NCBI RefSeq assembly: GCF_964355755.1
Contig: NC_092670.1
Coordinates: 35,513,795 to 35,577,794, forward strand
DNA: 64,000 nucleotides
From: Antedon mediterranea
Lineage: Eukaryota > Echinodermata > Crinoidea > Comatulida > Antedonidae
Reading direction: 5' to 3'
Positions 11,701-22,751 of this stretch are shown one piece after another (the first letter of the stretch is position 1; each line of letters opens with the position of its first letter). Below the pieces are notes generated by a model. That model ran no database searches, was not told where the DNA came from, and was given only the letters and a program-made list of their open reading frames with translations. Made by a program: the position numbers and the translations under genes.

Positions 11701-14700
11701 TAGTGCTCATGGTCGTTAGTTCCCCACTTTGGCTTATTTGAGTGCACAAGTTTAATACCTGCTGTCGCATAAGCTACCTTTTATTTACGTACTCTGAATA
11801 ATGTGCCTTAGCTGAAGTGTACATCAACACTCGCTTAGCCCACATCTATTCTATACCAGTACTGTGCAACTACTAATCTAAACCTGTGGTATAACATTCT
11901 ATCCTGCTAATTTGCATAACAAGTGGTACCGTGTGCGCAGGTGAGCATCCAATCAGAGACTGCCATTTGTTACATACATACAGAAAAGTGTTCTACACTA
12001 ATTAACTTGTATTGTAACAAGGGTGTAATGTAACTGAAAAACATAAATCTATTTTGTAGAACTTATTTTCTACCCATTACATTTTCTTACGGTTATTATA
12101 CAAAAATCTGTTTACAGGCCGTATGTTGTAGTGATGGTCTCCATTGCTGTCCAAGTGGCTACACATGTGATGTCTCGGCAGGCACCTGTGCAAAGGGTGC
12201 ACTCACTGTACCATGGCTAGAAAAAACTGAAGCCAAGTCTGTTATGCTTGAGAATGTCCAGTGCGATTCAACCCATTACTGTCCAGATGGCTCAACTTGT
12301 TGTAAACTAAGCAGTGGTCAGTATGGTTGCTGTCCAATTCCAAATGTAAGTTTATATTTTCATCTTCTCGCATCAAACATTTATTTCTTCAAATTATAAT
12401 ATAAAATCGTGAGTAAGAGTACATCAAATTGAGATAAATCCTTTATCAATAGTTTTTGTGAAATGTAATATTCATTTACTGTCTTTGTTTCAGGCTGTCT
12501 GTTGCAGTGATGGTCAGCATTGCTGTCCAAGTGGCTACACATGTGATGTCTCAGGAGGCACTTGTACAAGAGGTGCCCTCACTGTACCGTGGTTAGAAAA
12601 GACTGAAGCAAGATCTACTACTTTGGAATCTGTAGTATGTCCAGATGGTCAGTCTCAATGTCCAGATGGCAATACTTGTTGTAAACTAAGCAGTGGTCAA
12701 TATGGATGCTGTCCACTTCAAAGCGTAAGATAACTTAGCATTTTTAAATTAAAACTTATTCAATACAATTTTCAATTGTTGCAAGACTGTTAGTATACGT
12801 TAATTTGTATTTTTAGGCCATATGTTGTAGTGATGGTCTCCATTGCTGTCCAAGTGGCTACACATGTGATGTCTCGGCAGGCACCTGTACAAAGGGTGCA
12901 CTGACGGTCCCATGGCTAGAAAAAACTGAAGCCAAATCTATTAAACTTGAAGCCGTTATGTGTCCTGATGGTCAGTCTCAGTGTCCAGATGGCAATACCT
13001 GTTGTAAACTAAGCAGTGGTCAATATGGATGCTGTCCACTTCAAAGCGTAAGATAACTTAGCATTTTTAAATTAAAACTTATTCAATACAATTTTCAATT
13101 GTTGCAAGACTGTTAGTATACGTTAATTTGTATTTTTAGGCCGTATGTTGTAGTGATGGTCTCCATTGCTGTCCAAGTGGCTACACATGTGATGTCTCGG
13201 CAGGCACCTGTGCAAAGGGTGCACTCACTGTACCTTGGGTAGAAAAAACTGAAGCCAAATCTATTAAACTTGAAGCCGTTATGTGTCCTGATGGTCAGTC
13301 GCAATGTCCAGATGGCAATACCTGTTGTAAACTAAGCAGTGGTCAATATGGATGCTGTCCACTTCAAAGCGTAAGATAACTTAGCATTTTTAAATTAAAA
13401 CTTATTCAATACAATTTTCAATTGTTGTAAGACTGTTAGTTATGTTAATTTGTATTTTTAGGCCGTATGTTGTAGTGATGGTCTCCATTGCTGTCCAAGT
13501 GGCTACACATGTGATGTCTCAGCAGGCACCTGTGCAAAGGGTGCACTCACTGTACCTTGGGTAGAAAAAACTGAAGCCAAATCTATTAAACTTGAAGCCG
13601 TTATGTGTCCTGATGGTCAGTCGCAATGTCCAGATGGCAATACTTGTTGTAAACTAAGCAGTGGTCAATATGGATGCTGTCCACTTCAAAGCGTAAGATA
13701 ACTTAGCATTTTTAAATTAAAACTTATTCAATACAATTTTCAATAGACACGTTTCGCGCTCGCGACCAATCAGAAATAGTGGGTATAGATTTGTAAACAA
13801 ACCGAACACCTCTCGCCTAGTGCGTGTTGAAGAATAGCGAAATGGCGACTGCCGAGTGCTTTTGTTGCAAGGTACATCATAAATGTTGCATATGTTGGAT
13901 AAATCGTGAATTTAACTACACAAAATCACTGAATAATATTCCTGTTTTTAATTTTCAAACACTTGCTGAGTGGTTTGCGTCGGCTCCGAAGGATAGTGGC
14001 GCAAAATCTTGGAAATTTTTTAAGGACAGTACGTCCACGATGTGCTCGTGGCTCTCCGCCCGCCCGGTGGCGTTGCCTGATGCGGTACTTCGTCTACTAA
14101 GCCTAGGAGGCTTGGGTGTCTGTTTAAGCGCCGAAGAACATCACATAATACATGGAAGATGCAATAGGAGCATGAAGAAGAATGAAAGATAATAATTAAT
14201 ATATTTACGCAACATTTGTAAATAAAATCAACAGTTAACATGTATTAAATGCACTGATGTAGTGTAATACTAATAATATATATATGTGTCAAACCAAAAA
14301 TGACAATACATAAATAAAGTCGATGATTCCGAACCAAATGCCCAAATAATTCTACAGTGAATATAAAACATAAGTTTAGAAAATAAATAACATCCTTACC
14401 ATGCCATTCCATCAAAAGGCTAGTTTTGACGATTGCTTTTTAAGATGATCATCTCTCAGTTCTCCCATGCTTTAACATACCTCTCGCTGTGTTTGTTTAC
14501 CATTGTATACCCACTAAAAGGTCAAACTGACGGTGACCTCGCGACCGCGAAACGTGTCTATTGTTGCAAGACTGTTAGTATACGTTAATTTGTATTTTTA
14601 GGCCGTATGTTGTAGTGATGGTCTCCATTGTTGTCCAAGTGGCTACACATGTGATGTCTCAGCAGGCACCTGTGCAAAGGGTGCACTCACTGTACCTTGG

Positions 14701-17423
14701 GTAGAAAAAACTGAAGCCAAATCTATTAAACTTGAAGCCGTTATGTGTCCTGATGGTCAGTCGCAATGTCCAGATGGCAATACCTGTTGTAAACTAAGCA
14801 GTGGTCAATATGGATGCTGTCCACTTCAAAGCGTAAGATAACTTAGCATTTTTAAATTAAAACTTATTCAATACAATTTTCAATTGTTGTAAGACTGTTA
14901 GTATACGTTAATTTGTATTTTTAGGCCGTATGTTGTAGTGATGGTCTCCATTGCTGTCCAAGTGGCTACACATGTGATGTCTCGGCAGGCACCTGTGCAA
15001 AAGGTGCCCTCACTGTACCATGGCTAGAAAAAACTGAAGCAATATCTATTAAACTTGAAGCCGTTATGTGTCCTGATGGTCAGTCGCAATGTCCAGATGG
15101 GAATACTTGTTGTAAACTAAGCAGTGGTCAATATGGATGCTGTCCACTTCCAAAAGTAAGATACTGTCTTTAGATTTTAACTTATTTTCTACCCCATTAC
15201 ATTTCGTTAAGGTTATTATACAAAATTCTTTTTACAGGCCGTATGTTGTAGTGATGGTCTCCATTGCTGTCCAAGTGGCTACACATGTGATGTCTCAGGA
15301 GGCACCTGTACAAAGGGTACACTCACTGTACCTTGGGTAGAAAAAACTGAAGCCAAGTCACTAAATCTGAAATCCGTAACATGTCCTGATGGCCAGTCTC
15401 AATGTCCTGATAATCATACATGCTGTGAACTTACTACTGGTCAATATGGATGTTGTCCACTACCAAATGTAAGAAACGATATATTTATAATCCTCTATCA
15501 TGCCTCTTATCTTAAAACATGATTCTTTTCTCTATTTTGTACCATTCTGGAACAGTAGGTTGGGTTTAAGGGTATGTTCAGATCCATGGAATTATGCTTT
15601 CGTATCGCAAGCAATGTTATATTATAATTAGCGTCGTAACAGCCAAGTGTTCAGATTTGAGCAAACATCTGGTATTCGGGAGTAAATTGATTGGTTAAAG
15701 GTAAAAATCATGCATGACTTTCGTATTTTAAGCGTTGAGCTGTTTTAACGAACGAAAGATCAGTGTCGTAAGAGGTGGCTTCCACGAATCTTTTCCTGAT
15801 TCAGACCCGTACACTTCGTACAATACAAAAGCATAAATCAGTAGGTCTGAACAGGCCCTTAGAGGCATATCGATATGGAAATGGATTGGTATAAGGTCAA
15901 ACTAGGCTGGTGTGTGTGACGGCGCTGCACTGTGGCAATCAGGTTGATTTATACAGTATTTGTCTGAAACCCAATAAATACTATCGTATCGTTAGCTGAC
16001 AACTTTCATGTTACAAAAGTTACTTATCCATTATGAATTTGTAAAACAATTGTTATTCATTTTAATCTTAGGCCCAATGCTGCAGCGATGGCCAGCATTG
16101 TTGTCCAAAGGGATACAGCTGCGACAGCATTACAGCGACATGTCTCAAAGGCCTTCACACTGTACCATGGGTGTCTAAACAGCCTGCAAGTTTAAGAAAC
16201 GTGATTTGTCCTGGTGGAAGAGCAGAGTGTGATACTGGGAATACATGTTGTAAACTCTCTAGTGGTGAATATGGGTGCTGCCCATTACCAAAGGTAATAA
16301 TAATTATATCGAAATACTATTGAGCCAGTATGAGGCAGCCAGTATAGTTGCCTTCTATGAAAAATTCAATTTATATTAATAAGTAATAAATAATTATTAA
16401 CTTCTCGCCCATAAAATAGTAGGCCTGACTATTTTGAAGGCACGGGTGCTGTTTACCATACCTTAAGAGCCAAAAATATTGTCATGGGGTAGAGTCCGAC
16501 TCGCTTCTAGTTTTGGTAGTGGAACAAGTCTTCTCGGATAAGGACTATAAACCATAGGTCAACAAGTGTACACAGTTATAAAATGTGTGCACATTAAAGA
16601 ACCAAGTTCATCATTCAAGATGAGTAGGTGGTTACCTCGGTAAACTGCTATTACTATTGGTAATCCTTGACCATGTGCCTTAAAAAATGAATTATTAAAT
16701 TAAATTGTTTCTGAAGGCTGTATGCTGTAGTGATAAGCTCCACTGTTGCCCAGAAGGACAGACTTGTGACACTAGTGAAGGAAAGTGCTTAAATGGTGAC
16801 CAGAGTACACCATGGCTTACAAAGACAGCTGCTAGACCTGTCACTGATATACAAGCTATTGTCTGCCCTGATGGACGTTCACAGTGCCCAAATGGAAATA
16901 CCTGCTGTGCGTCTAGGATTGGAACATGGTTATGCTGCCCTCTACGCAATGTAAGTATTTTTTTAGCTGCCATAAATCAAATTAATACTGACTAAAAAAG
17001 TTGCCATTTCTTTAAAGAGGTATTGTCTCCCAAAAACATGAAAAATGAAGATTAAATCAGAATTTGAATAGGTTATTTTGTAGTTTTAAATAATCACTTT
17101 CGTAGGAAAAAAAACCAAAAACACTAATAAAGTAACATAATACAGTATATGGTAAATTCAACCAAAAATCCATTGGCTGGCAGCAAATTTTTGCTTTAAA
17201 TAATTTTTTTCAGGTAAATAAATTTTGTTTAGATCCAATTTTAAATAATTATTATATATGACAATACATCTTTATTAATCATTTTTATTAATCATTTTTA
17301 TAGGCCGTTTGCTGTTCCGACGGCGTAAACTGTTGCCCATCTGGCTACACATGTAATGTGGTGCAAGGAACGTGTGTACGACAATCGGATATTGCAGAAC
17401 TAATTTCTTTAATAAGTAATTAA
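5765..17423 (+). CDS. GRN: Progranulin with 17 granulin domains (complete, 19 coding exons)
   Basis: Secreted growth-factor and lysosomal glycoprotein precursor. Coding exons: 5765-5941, 6460-6687, 7773-7940, 8913-9098, 9530-9631, 10156-10404, 10537-10770, 10895-11119, 12118-12345, 12494-12724, 12817-13047, 13140-13370, 13462-13692, 14602-14832, 14925-15155, 15238-15468, 16072-16293, 16717-16950, 17304-17423. All junctions are phase 0 and total 1,329 residues. A signal peptide (MIFLMVLALLASVHA) is followed by 17 twelve-cysteine granulin modules, each C..C..CC..CC..CC..CC..C..C. Nearly all exons hold the second half of one module (AVCCSDGLHCCPSGYTCD), a linker with the PW-[LV]-E-K motif seen in vertebrate linkers, and the first half of the next module. 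The intron pattern differs only in coding exons 3-5. Human progranulin has 7.5 modules, so this one is more than doubled. Coding exons 11-15 are nearly identical, so short-read assembly could have miscounted them. Confidence 0.95.
6225..6330 (+). repeat. Dispersed repeat shared with 48448-48525
   Basis: Both places contain TATCAGTGGCTGGATCTCA, then AAGCTAAATCAAAACGA and AAGTAAAACA, with CCAGAAAAA a few bases on. It lies in granulin coding intron 1. The family is not recognised. Confidence 0.6.
6905..7575 (+). mobile_element. tRNA-derived SINE, interrupted by ~400 bp
   Basis: A tRNA-like head carries an A-box-like TGGCTTGGTGGTTATGATG and a B-box-like GGGTTCATGTCC at about 6930-6988. The body (GTAGAGCATCTTGTGTATGT, then GAACAGGATTGCC) matches the reverse complement of 34040-34200. 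The 3' end (GGTTATCCTTGGCAATTTGC, ending CTAAATATATA) resumes near 7508. The stretch 7108-7500 is absent from the other copy, so it is probably a nested insertion. Confidence 0.65.
8100..8600. other. Granulin intron with degenerate interspersed-repeat character
   Basis: This intron contains GGGTCCTGCGAAAACAGAAG and, after a short gap, ATGCAGGATCC, an imperfect hairpin reminiscent of retroelement 3' ends. No open frame with a recognisable domain was seen. Confidence 0.25.
9139..9230. mobile_element. Fragment of the AGCGGTAACGG MITE family
   Basis: The end GCTTACCGTTACCGCTCGTC followed by TGTGTAAATTGG matches the ends of the fuller elements at 40555-40733 and 46471-46637. The other end is degraded. 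Confidence 0.55.
9690..9765. repeat. Fragment related to the palindromic element at 42341-42470
   Basis: The segment CTATTTCCGAAGTATC, with TTTGGTAATACACCATCTCA after a short gap, resembles the left arm of the element at 42341. It lies in a granulin intron. Confidence 0.4.
11320..11552 (+). mobile_element. tRNA-derived SINE, full head and tail
   Basis: The A box GTGGCCGAGCGGTTAAGAC and B box GGGGTTCGAGGCTC are well formed. The flanking GTGAGT and ACTCAC segments can pair like an acceptor stem, as in a Leu/Ser-type tRNA. The body contains CGGATAAGGACTATAAACCG and the tail ends in ATATATTTCAATCAATCA. It inserted into the granulin intron between coding exons 8 and 9. A tailless relative lies at 16499-16650. 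Confidence 0.8.
13745..14559 (+). mobile_element. Inverted-repeat DNA transposon inside a granulin intron
   Basis: The left end AGACACGTTTCGCGCTCGCG and the right end CGCGACCGCGAAACGTGTCT form ~20-bp inverted repeats. The empty site in sister introns reads CAATTG and here reads CAAT...ATTG, so the duplication is AT (13743-13744 and 14560-14561), or the insertion is blunt if the repeats include the outer T/A. It carries a CCAAT motif near 13765, an open frame from 13841 and AATAAA near 14219. I do not recognise the family. Confidence 0.85.
13841..14192 (+). CDS. Unrecognised 116-residue open frame carried by the intronic transposon
   Basis: The frame starts at an ATG in good initiation context (GCGAAATGG), the third in-frame Met of a slightly longer frame, and ends in TAA. 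The N-terminus is Cys/His-rich (ECFCCKVHHKCCICW) and the rest has no motif I recognise. A possible donor (CAAG|GTACAT) follows codon 10, so this could instead be a first exon plus noncoding sequence. An AATAAA lies about 30 nt after the stop. It could be a transposon accessory gene, a captured host exon, or a chance open frame. No transposase motif is visible. Confidence 0.3.
15566..15862. mobile_element. MITE with TTAA-type ends (~297 bp)
   Basis: The left end TTAAGGGTATGTTCAGATCC is followed by ATGGAATTATGCTTTCGTAT. The right end, read in reverse complement, is CTAAGGGCCTGTTCAGACCT followed by ACTGATTTATGCTTTTGTAT. A TTAA target and terminal GGG suggest a piggyBac-like nonautonomous element. 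It sits in a granulin intron. Confidence 0.65.
16499..16650 (+). mobile_element. SINE body fragment
   Basis: It shares CTCGGATAAGGACTATAAAC, TTAAAGAACC and the AGTAGGTGGTTACC region with the SINE at 11320-11552. The head is degraded. Confidence 0.6.
17015..17276. mobile_element. TTAAAGATGTATTGTC-family MITE
   Basis: It begins TTTAAAGAGGTATTGTCTCC, contains ATCCATTGGCTGGCAGC and TTTTTTTCAGGTAAATA, and ends GACAATACATCTTTA. The ends form an inverted repeat. It occupies the last granulin intron. Confidence 0.75.
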
Positions 17424-17465
17424 TACAACTCTCTACATTCCTAACATTTTGGAGCTAATATTTAA

Positions 17466-17529
17466 AATAAATTGTTAAAGCAATAGATATGTCGTAATCC
17501 TGATGTGCTACGTGTAAATGCAAAATAAA
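17466..17529 (+). terminator. Granulin poly(A) signals
   Basis: AATAAA occurs at 17466-17471 and again at 17524-17529, 43 and 101 nt after the stop codon. Either could direct 3' end formation. Confidence 0.6.
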
Positions 17530-20467
17530 TTTGGTGATTTACTAAAAATTAGTTTTGTCTTGAAATGACTTGACATATATAGGTGTACATTAGGCTTGAA
17601 GTATCATTGTTGCAATAGGCCTTATACATATTGACAGCTGACTAGACAAAAAAAAATTATATTTAGCAATTTTTATGCCCAAGATTTATATTTCCTAGTT
17701 TTTGATAAGTGTGTTAGTTTGTATGGGTCCAACCGACCAGGGTTTTTCTATTTAAAAACTTAAACCAGAGCTCTGTAATAGAATTTTTACATATCTGTTC
17801 AGACAGTTAAAATATCAATGTTTTGTACAAATTAGGTTTATAAAATCATGTTCAAATTATTTTGTTGTCGGAATTGTTAATTGGAATAAACGGGCAGAGC
17901 AATAATTTTGTAAAAGCCCATAGATCACACACGTTTCTGGTTATGTCATTTATTTATTTTTTTATTTCAACAATATTTTATGCGGGTGGTCCATCCAGCC
18001 GAAGCTGATCATTAGGGACCCTCACAAAATACGACGAGACATAAACATGTAACAATAAAAATTAAAATAAAAATAATTTATAAAGATAAAATAAAAATAA
18101 ATAAAATAATAGGAAAAGGAAGCAACTAAACAAGAAGATGGTTTGATAGTATGGAACGCCAAGGACCAAATTGTTTCAAAATAGAAATATTGAGCCACTA
18201 AACTTAGTTACTTATCCACTGCATAATTTAATGTCGAATATTTCATCAAATTTGAATCCAGCAAAATCCGCGAATAGAAAGTGCATTTTAATAGACTAAA
18301 TACATACATTACCGGAATGCAGATAATTTTCTCCGGACATGATCGTAAATTACGGTGCCATCGTAACTTACACAATTGCATCGTAAACTTGAAACCGTAA
18401 ATTAAAGAATAATAAACATGTTTACAGAGCGTTTTACTTGACATGAGTATTGGGTCTGTTACAGTTAGAAAGAAACCGTTTTGGGTGATATCGTCTGGGA
18501 AGTGCAGTATTAGCGGGGGCGGATTTCAAGGCGTGGAAACCGGCCCGGGCCCCCTCTAAATTTCACAAATTTTAATGCAAAAGATAGGACGTCAAAATTC
18601 ACTACGTTTAGTACTGTTCTGGCCCCTCTTCCCCCTCCAAATCTCCGACATCTATAAAAATGATACTTTTTGGAAACTAAGATCAACTTCGAGAATATTT
18701 ATTACGGGTTTTTAGTTTGGAAACCAAAATCTTCATCTGTCGCAAAAACCACACAAAGCGTACATAATATTTACTTTAAATATACGTTTTCAATCCATTA
18801 TTTTAATTCATAGAAACTGAATTAACGTGGAATCCGGAAGTTATGTTTAATTATAACAACTCGACACGACACATATATTAAACTGTTTGTTTGGTGTCAG
18901 CCATAGAACAAACATATGTACCAAAATGAAAAATGCAAGTTGAAAATCTTGCTGAGACGAAATGATTGACATGACGCATTTACGGATTCAACCTAAAGTT
19001 ATGACATCCAAGTGCTAACAAAACGAGAAGTGATTGCATCCGTTCTAAGGAAAACAAGAACCGGAGCCTGATCCAAGTGTTTAACGTCGACTCCCCGTCG
19101 CGGACCACTCCCGTTTCAGCCAACCACGTACGTCCCCGACTTGACACGTCACTGGTTATGCGGTCTGCACATCACCAGGACCAGTCAGTTAGGTCGCTTA
19201 GCTATGCAAACATTATTCTTGTGTGTTAAGCCTATTGGGAGGCAATCAGTGCTACTCGGTGGTCTTGAGCAGGAATACTGATGGGCAGATGTAGACAAAC
19301 CTACATTACAGGTCCGTCTTTATCGCAGCGGTATTGTTGCTATACCCGTCACGTGTCGAATTAGTCACACTGAGATACAATGTACTGACAATTTATTCCT
19401 AGCTATACCGTTAACATGAGAGAAATTTCGAAAAATCGAAAAAATATATATATTATTTTCATGTTTAAAAAAACATGAACATACTACTTTTTTGTGTCCA
19501 TTTTTCGTCAAAAAACCCCGATGACTTGGCTCATGACGTACGTCTATGCCCTATATAAATCTTAAATAAAGGTCGTTATTTTTTTTGTTTTGCCTTTTAA
19601 CTAAGCTATTGGTTATCAATAAGGGACTTTTTGAAACACCTCAAAATAGGGCTACCATATTCACGTGTAAGTCCTAGCATTTCGTACGGCAGTATCGAAA
19701 GTTTTATCAATATGAATTTGTGGTTTAAATATTATGTACAGTATTCAAGGGAACAATTAGAAAACGACCCCATGAACCAGCAAAGTCTCCACTGAATAGG
19801 GATTGGTCGTATTAGTGTTAAAACATATTTCCCTTCGTTCACTTCACGGTAAAATGTCCTCTTTTTAGGTGGTGTGTGTCCCTTTCCCCCTCACAACAGA
19901 GGGTTTTACTGAAGATGCGCTAATTTTTCTATTTATAAGCGCGTCGTATATTTCACCCCTCCCTGAAATATTCTACGTGAACTGGCATACTTTGGAGTTC
20001 ATTGGTGACACCATGTCATCAGTGATGAATTTATGGATCCGGTTAATAGACGTTGACAAATTGACATGACTGACAGTTAACGACTGCTGAGAGTCTAGAT
20101 ATCCCGTTGCTATGAACTTAAGCTATTCGAACGTACGTCGTTTTTATAGCCTTAAGAACAGACTACCACAAGAGAACTTTATTACACATGTTATGTTATG
20201 GCATGGTAGACCTGAACTCATAAGCTGCACGTAATATGAAACAGCTTGTCACTATTAAAAACACAATGATTTTATGTCAACCCGTTCATCACCAACATCA
20301 GCACATAGGCCTAATGTCATTTAGGCCCGCAGTATGGTTAGATGCAATATTTTACACATTAGCACGTTTTATAGCGCAACATAACCCTTTCCACCCCATT
20401 CCATTCTTTTTAACTTTTCCTCTATTTTTTACGTTCGTAAAAATGAAAGTAAAAACAAACATGAAAG

Positions 20468-20535
20468 TCCCAGTGGTCTAATATAATGGTTAGGACATCT
20501 GCATATCAAACAGAAAGTTTGGGTTCGGTTGTGTC
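20468..20535 (+). other. Degenerate tRNA-like sequence (tRNA-Glu/Asp-like or SINE head)
   Basis: AGTGGTCTAATATAATGGTT followed by AGGACATCTGCAT resembles the 5' half and A box of tRNA-Glu. GTTTGGGTTCGGTTGTGTC gives a B-box-like element. The acceptor stem does not pair cleanly, so I treat it as a relic and not a working tRNA. Confidence 0.4.
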
Positions 20536-20969
20536 GAATTTTTTATCATTCTCACAGATTTTCTCATCTTATCGTTTTAATTTAATTATTTAAATTTCAG
20601 TATGTCAGTGGTGTTTATATTATTGTTATATTTTTGGGGGGTTATGGGTTTTATGTGACAAGCATTTTCTTCTTGTAAAATCCACTGTTAGGCTTAATGG
20701 TATTTTCTTGATTTAGTTGTTGTTATTATATGCACCAATTATAAAAATAAATGTTAATAATAAATGAAATTATATTTTCTGCAGCTGTCACTAAGGAGAT
20801 GTTAACTGACTATTGACAGTCATCTACATACGAGTCTGTAGCGTTATTCACCAATCACTCTAATACCCCTTCCCCACCAAACCTCGCAGTGATCTCCAGC
20901 GACACCCTGACCATTCAAATGCCGAGAAACTCCGGAGATACCCCATTCGCATCAACCTAGCAACACCGA

Positions 20970-21108
20970 AGAACATTCAGCTGTTCAACCCCGGTGTTTT
21001 GAACTCCGGAGTTCATAAATAATTAAGCATTTCCTTTAAATTGTATTCTCAGATAAATATTTGTGTGTTTCCCCTGGCCGGAGTGTAAATGGTGAATACG
21101 GCCATACA
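20970..21108. repeat. Repeat fragments shared with 44692-44732 and 45784-45956
   Basis: CTGTTCAACCCCGGTGTTTT followed by GAACTCCGGAGTT recurs at 44692-44732. Next to it, CCTTTAAATTGTATTCTC, and further on GGTGAATACGGCCA, match the right half of the MITE at 45784-45956. Confidence 0.6.
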
Positions 21109-21336
21109 CTGGTGAAGTACCGTACCCAATGGAGAGGTACTTATGCACGTTAAAATGTGAATGGGTGCCGAGGGGGAGGCCACTATAGCACGTAGAGAGT
21201 GTTGGCGCTATACCAAACATTAGACCCATGCTAATAGCACGGGTATAGGGTTGGCGCTATAGTATATGAACTGATGGTTTATGCATTTAATCATGGAAGA
21301 ACTTTCCCTGGTTAAATATTCCAAACGGATGTGTTT

Positions 21337-21476
21337 TAAACAACAAAAAAAGTGTGATGTGCATGCTCAAATATGGTAGTGGTATACCCAAATATGGTAG
21401 TGATATGACATCATCATGTCCATGTATGGTGTCACATCACTTGTTTTGTCACATTTGATAGTGTAGACAGAGCTTA
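21337..21476. mobile_element. MITE, TAAAGCTCTGTC family, copy 2 (left end degraded)
   Basis: The interior has two tandem CAAATATGGTAGTGATAT-like units and GACATCATCATGTCCATG. The right end TTTGATAGTGTAGACAGAGC is intact, while the left inverted repeat is not recognisable. Confidence 0.75.
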
Positions 21477-21715
21477 CTGTTTACTGTTTAGTCATCTCCT
21501 AAACGGTATAAACATGTTCGATGTAAACCAGCAAATTAAAAAAGCACAAATATCACATTTTTCTTTCAATAATATTCTCTATTATTTCTCATTAAAATAA
21601 GTATATACAGTACAAGAGAAACAATTGATTGGATCACATATTACATTTCTACAGTAATTATATAGATTTCTTTCAATTATTTTTGTTCGAATTACTGATA
21701 CCCCTTTCACGTTGT

Positions 21716-22400
21716 TTCACACACGGCCAACGTAGTGTACGCCTATTGTGCGTTCAAACTTCGGAGTTTCACACACGGTCAACGTAGTGTACGCCTATTG
21801 TGTGTTCAAACTTCAGAGTTTCACACATGGTCAACGTAGTGTACGCCTATTGTGTGTTCAAACTTCGGAGTTTCACACACGGTCAACGAAGTGTACGCCT
21901 CCTAGCGCCTATTGTGCGTTCAAACATGGGAGTTTCACACACGGTCAACATAGTGTAGGCCTATTGTGTGCTCAAACTTCGGAGTTTCACACACGGTCAA
22001 CGTAGTGTACGCCTATTGTGCGTTCAAACTTGGGAGTTTCACACACGCTCAACATAGTGTAGGCCTATTGTGTGTTCAAACTTGGGAGTTTCACATACGG
22101 TCAACGTAGTGTACGCCTATTGTGTGTTCAAACTTCGGAGTTTCACACACGCTCAACATAGTGTAGGCCTATTGTGTGTTCAAACTTCGGAGTTTCACAC
22201 ACGGTCAACGTAGTGTACGCCTATTGTGCGTTCAAACTTGGGAGTTTCACACACGCTCAACATAGTGTAGGCATATTGTGTGTTCAAACTTGGGAGTTTC
22301 ACACACGGTCAACGTAGTGTACGCCTATTGTGTGTTCAAACTTCGGAATTTCACACACGCTCAACATAGTTTAGGTCTATTTTGTGTTCAAACGTCAAAT
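21716..22400 (+). repeat. 52-bp minisatellite, about 13 copies
   Basis: The unit reads TTTCACACACGGTCAACGTA, GTGTACGCCTATTGTGTGTT, CAAACTTCGGAG. The fourth copy carries a ~10-bp insertion. From the fifth copy on, two variants alternate: CGGTCAACGTAGTGTACGCC and CGCTCAACATAGTGTAGGCC. Open frames through it are by-products of the repeat. Confidence 0.95.
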
Positions 22401-22745
22401 GTTTTGTGGGCATCAGTGCAAGTAGCCCAATCATGTGGGCCTTCTTTATCATGTTTAATGTTCTATAAACTCGTGCTCAATTCAGTCAACGATTAATTTG
22501 TACCTTTTCTATAATTTACATAATAGTCTGATATATACAACTATACATACAATTGCTTAAAGCGTGTATATTTATAATAAAGTACGAAATATAATAATAA
22601 TAATAATAATATACTTTTTATAATTGATAAAAATATCAACAATTTATATTTTAGCCTTGCTTAGCAAGATTTGTGAAAGATATATAATACAACTGATGAC
22701 GACTCTTGGGATTTCCAGCTGTTTTCTTCTCCAACAACGAAAGAC

Positions 22746-22751
22746 TTTATT
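22746..22751 (-). terminator. Candidate poly(A) signal of the dickkopf gene
   Basis: AATAAA on the minus strand lies about 210 nt beyond the dickkopf stop codon. Confidence 0.45.

Larger units (their letters stand above)
12494..15155 (+). repeat. Tandem array of ~323-bp granulin exon-intron units
   Basis: Coding exons 10-15 (231 bp each) are separated by ~92-bp introns that are themselves nearly identical. The introns start GTAAGATAACTTAGCATTTT, contain AATACAATTTTCAATTGTTG and end TTAATTTGTATTTTTAG. Adjacent 231-bp exons differ at only a few positions by eye. One unit's intron carries an 815-bp insertion (13745-14559). Confidence 0.9.
17530..21700. other. Intergenic region after granulin, no gene recognised
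   Basis: Short open frames here (for example 19869-20069 and 20236-20481) lack recognisable domains and flanking splice sites that would extend them. Contents that can be named are a tRNA-like head at 20468-20535, a segment shared with 44692-44732 at 20970-21016, part of a MITE end at 21029-21108 and a MITE copy at 21337-21476. Confidence 0.4.

Noticed and set aside
18200-20100. A gene between granulin and dickkopf on either strand
   Set aside because: Open frames are short, and I could not link any two by splice sites into a recognisable product.
21716-22400. CRISPR-like look of the 52-bp array
   Set aside because: The copies are contiguous with no unique spacers between them, and the window is eukaryotic.
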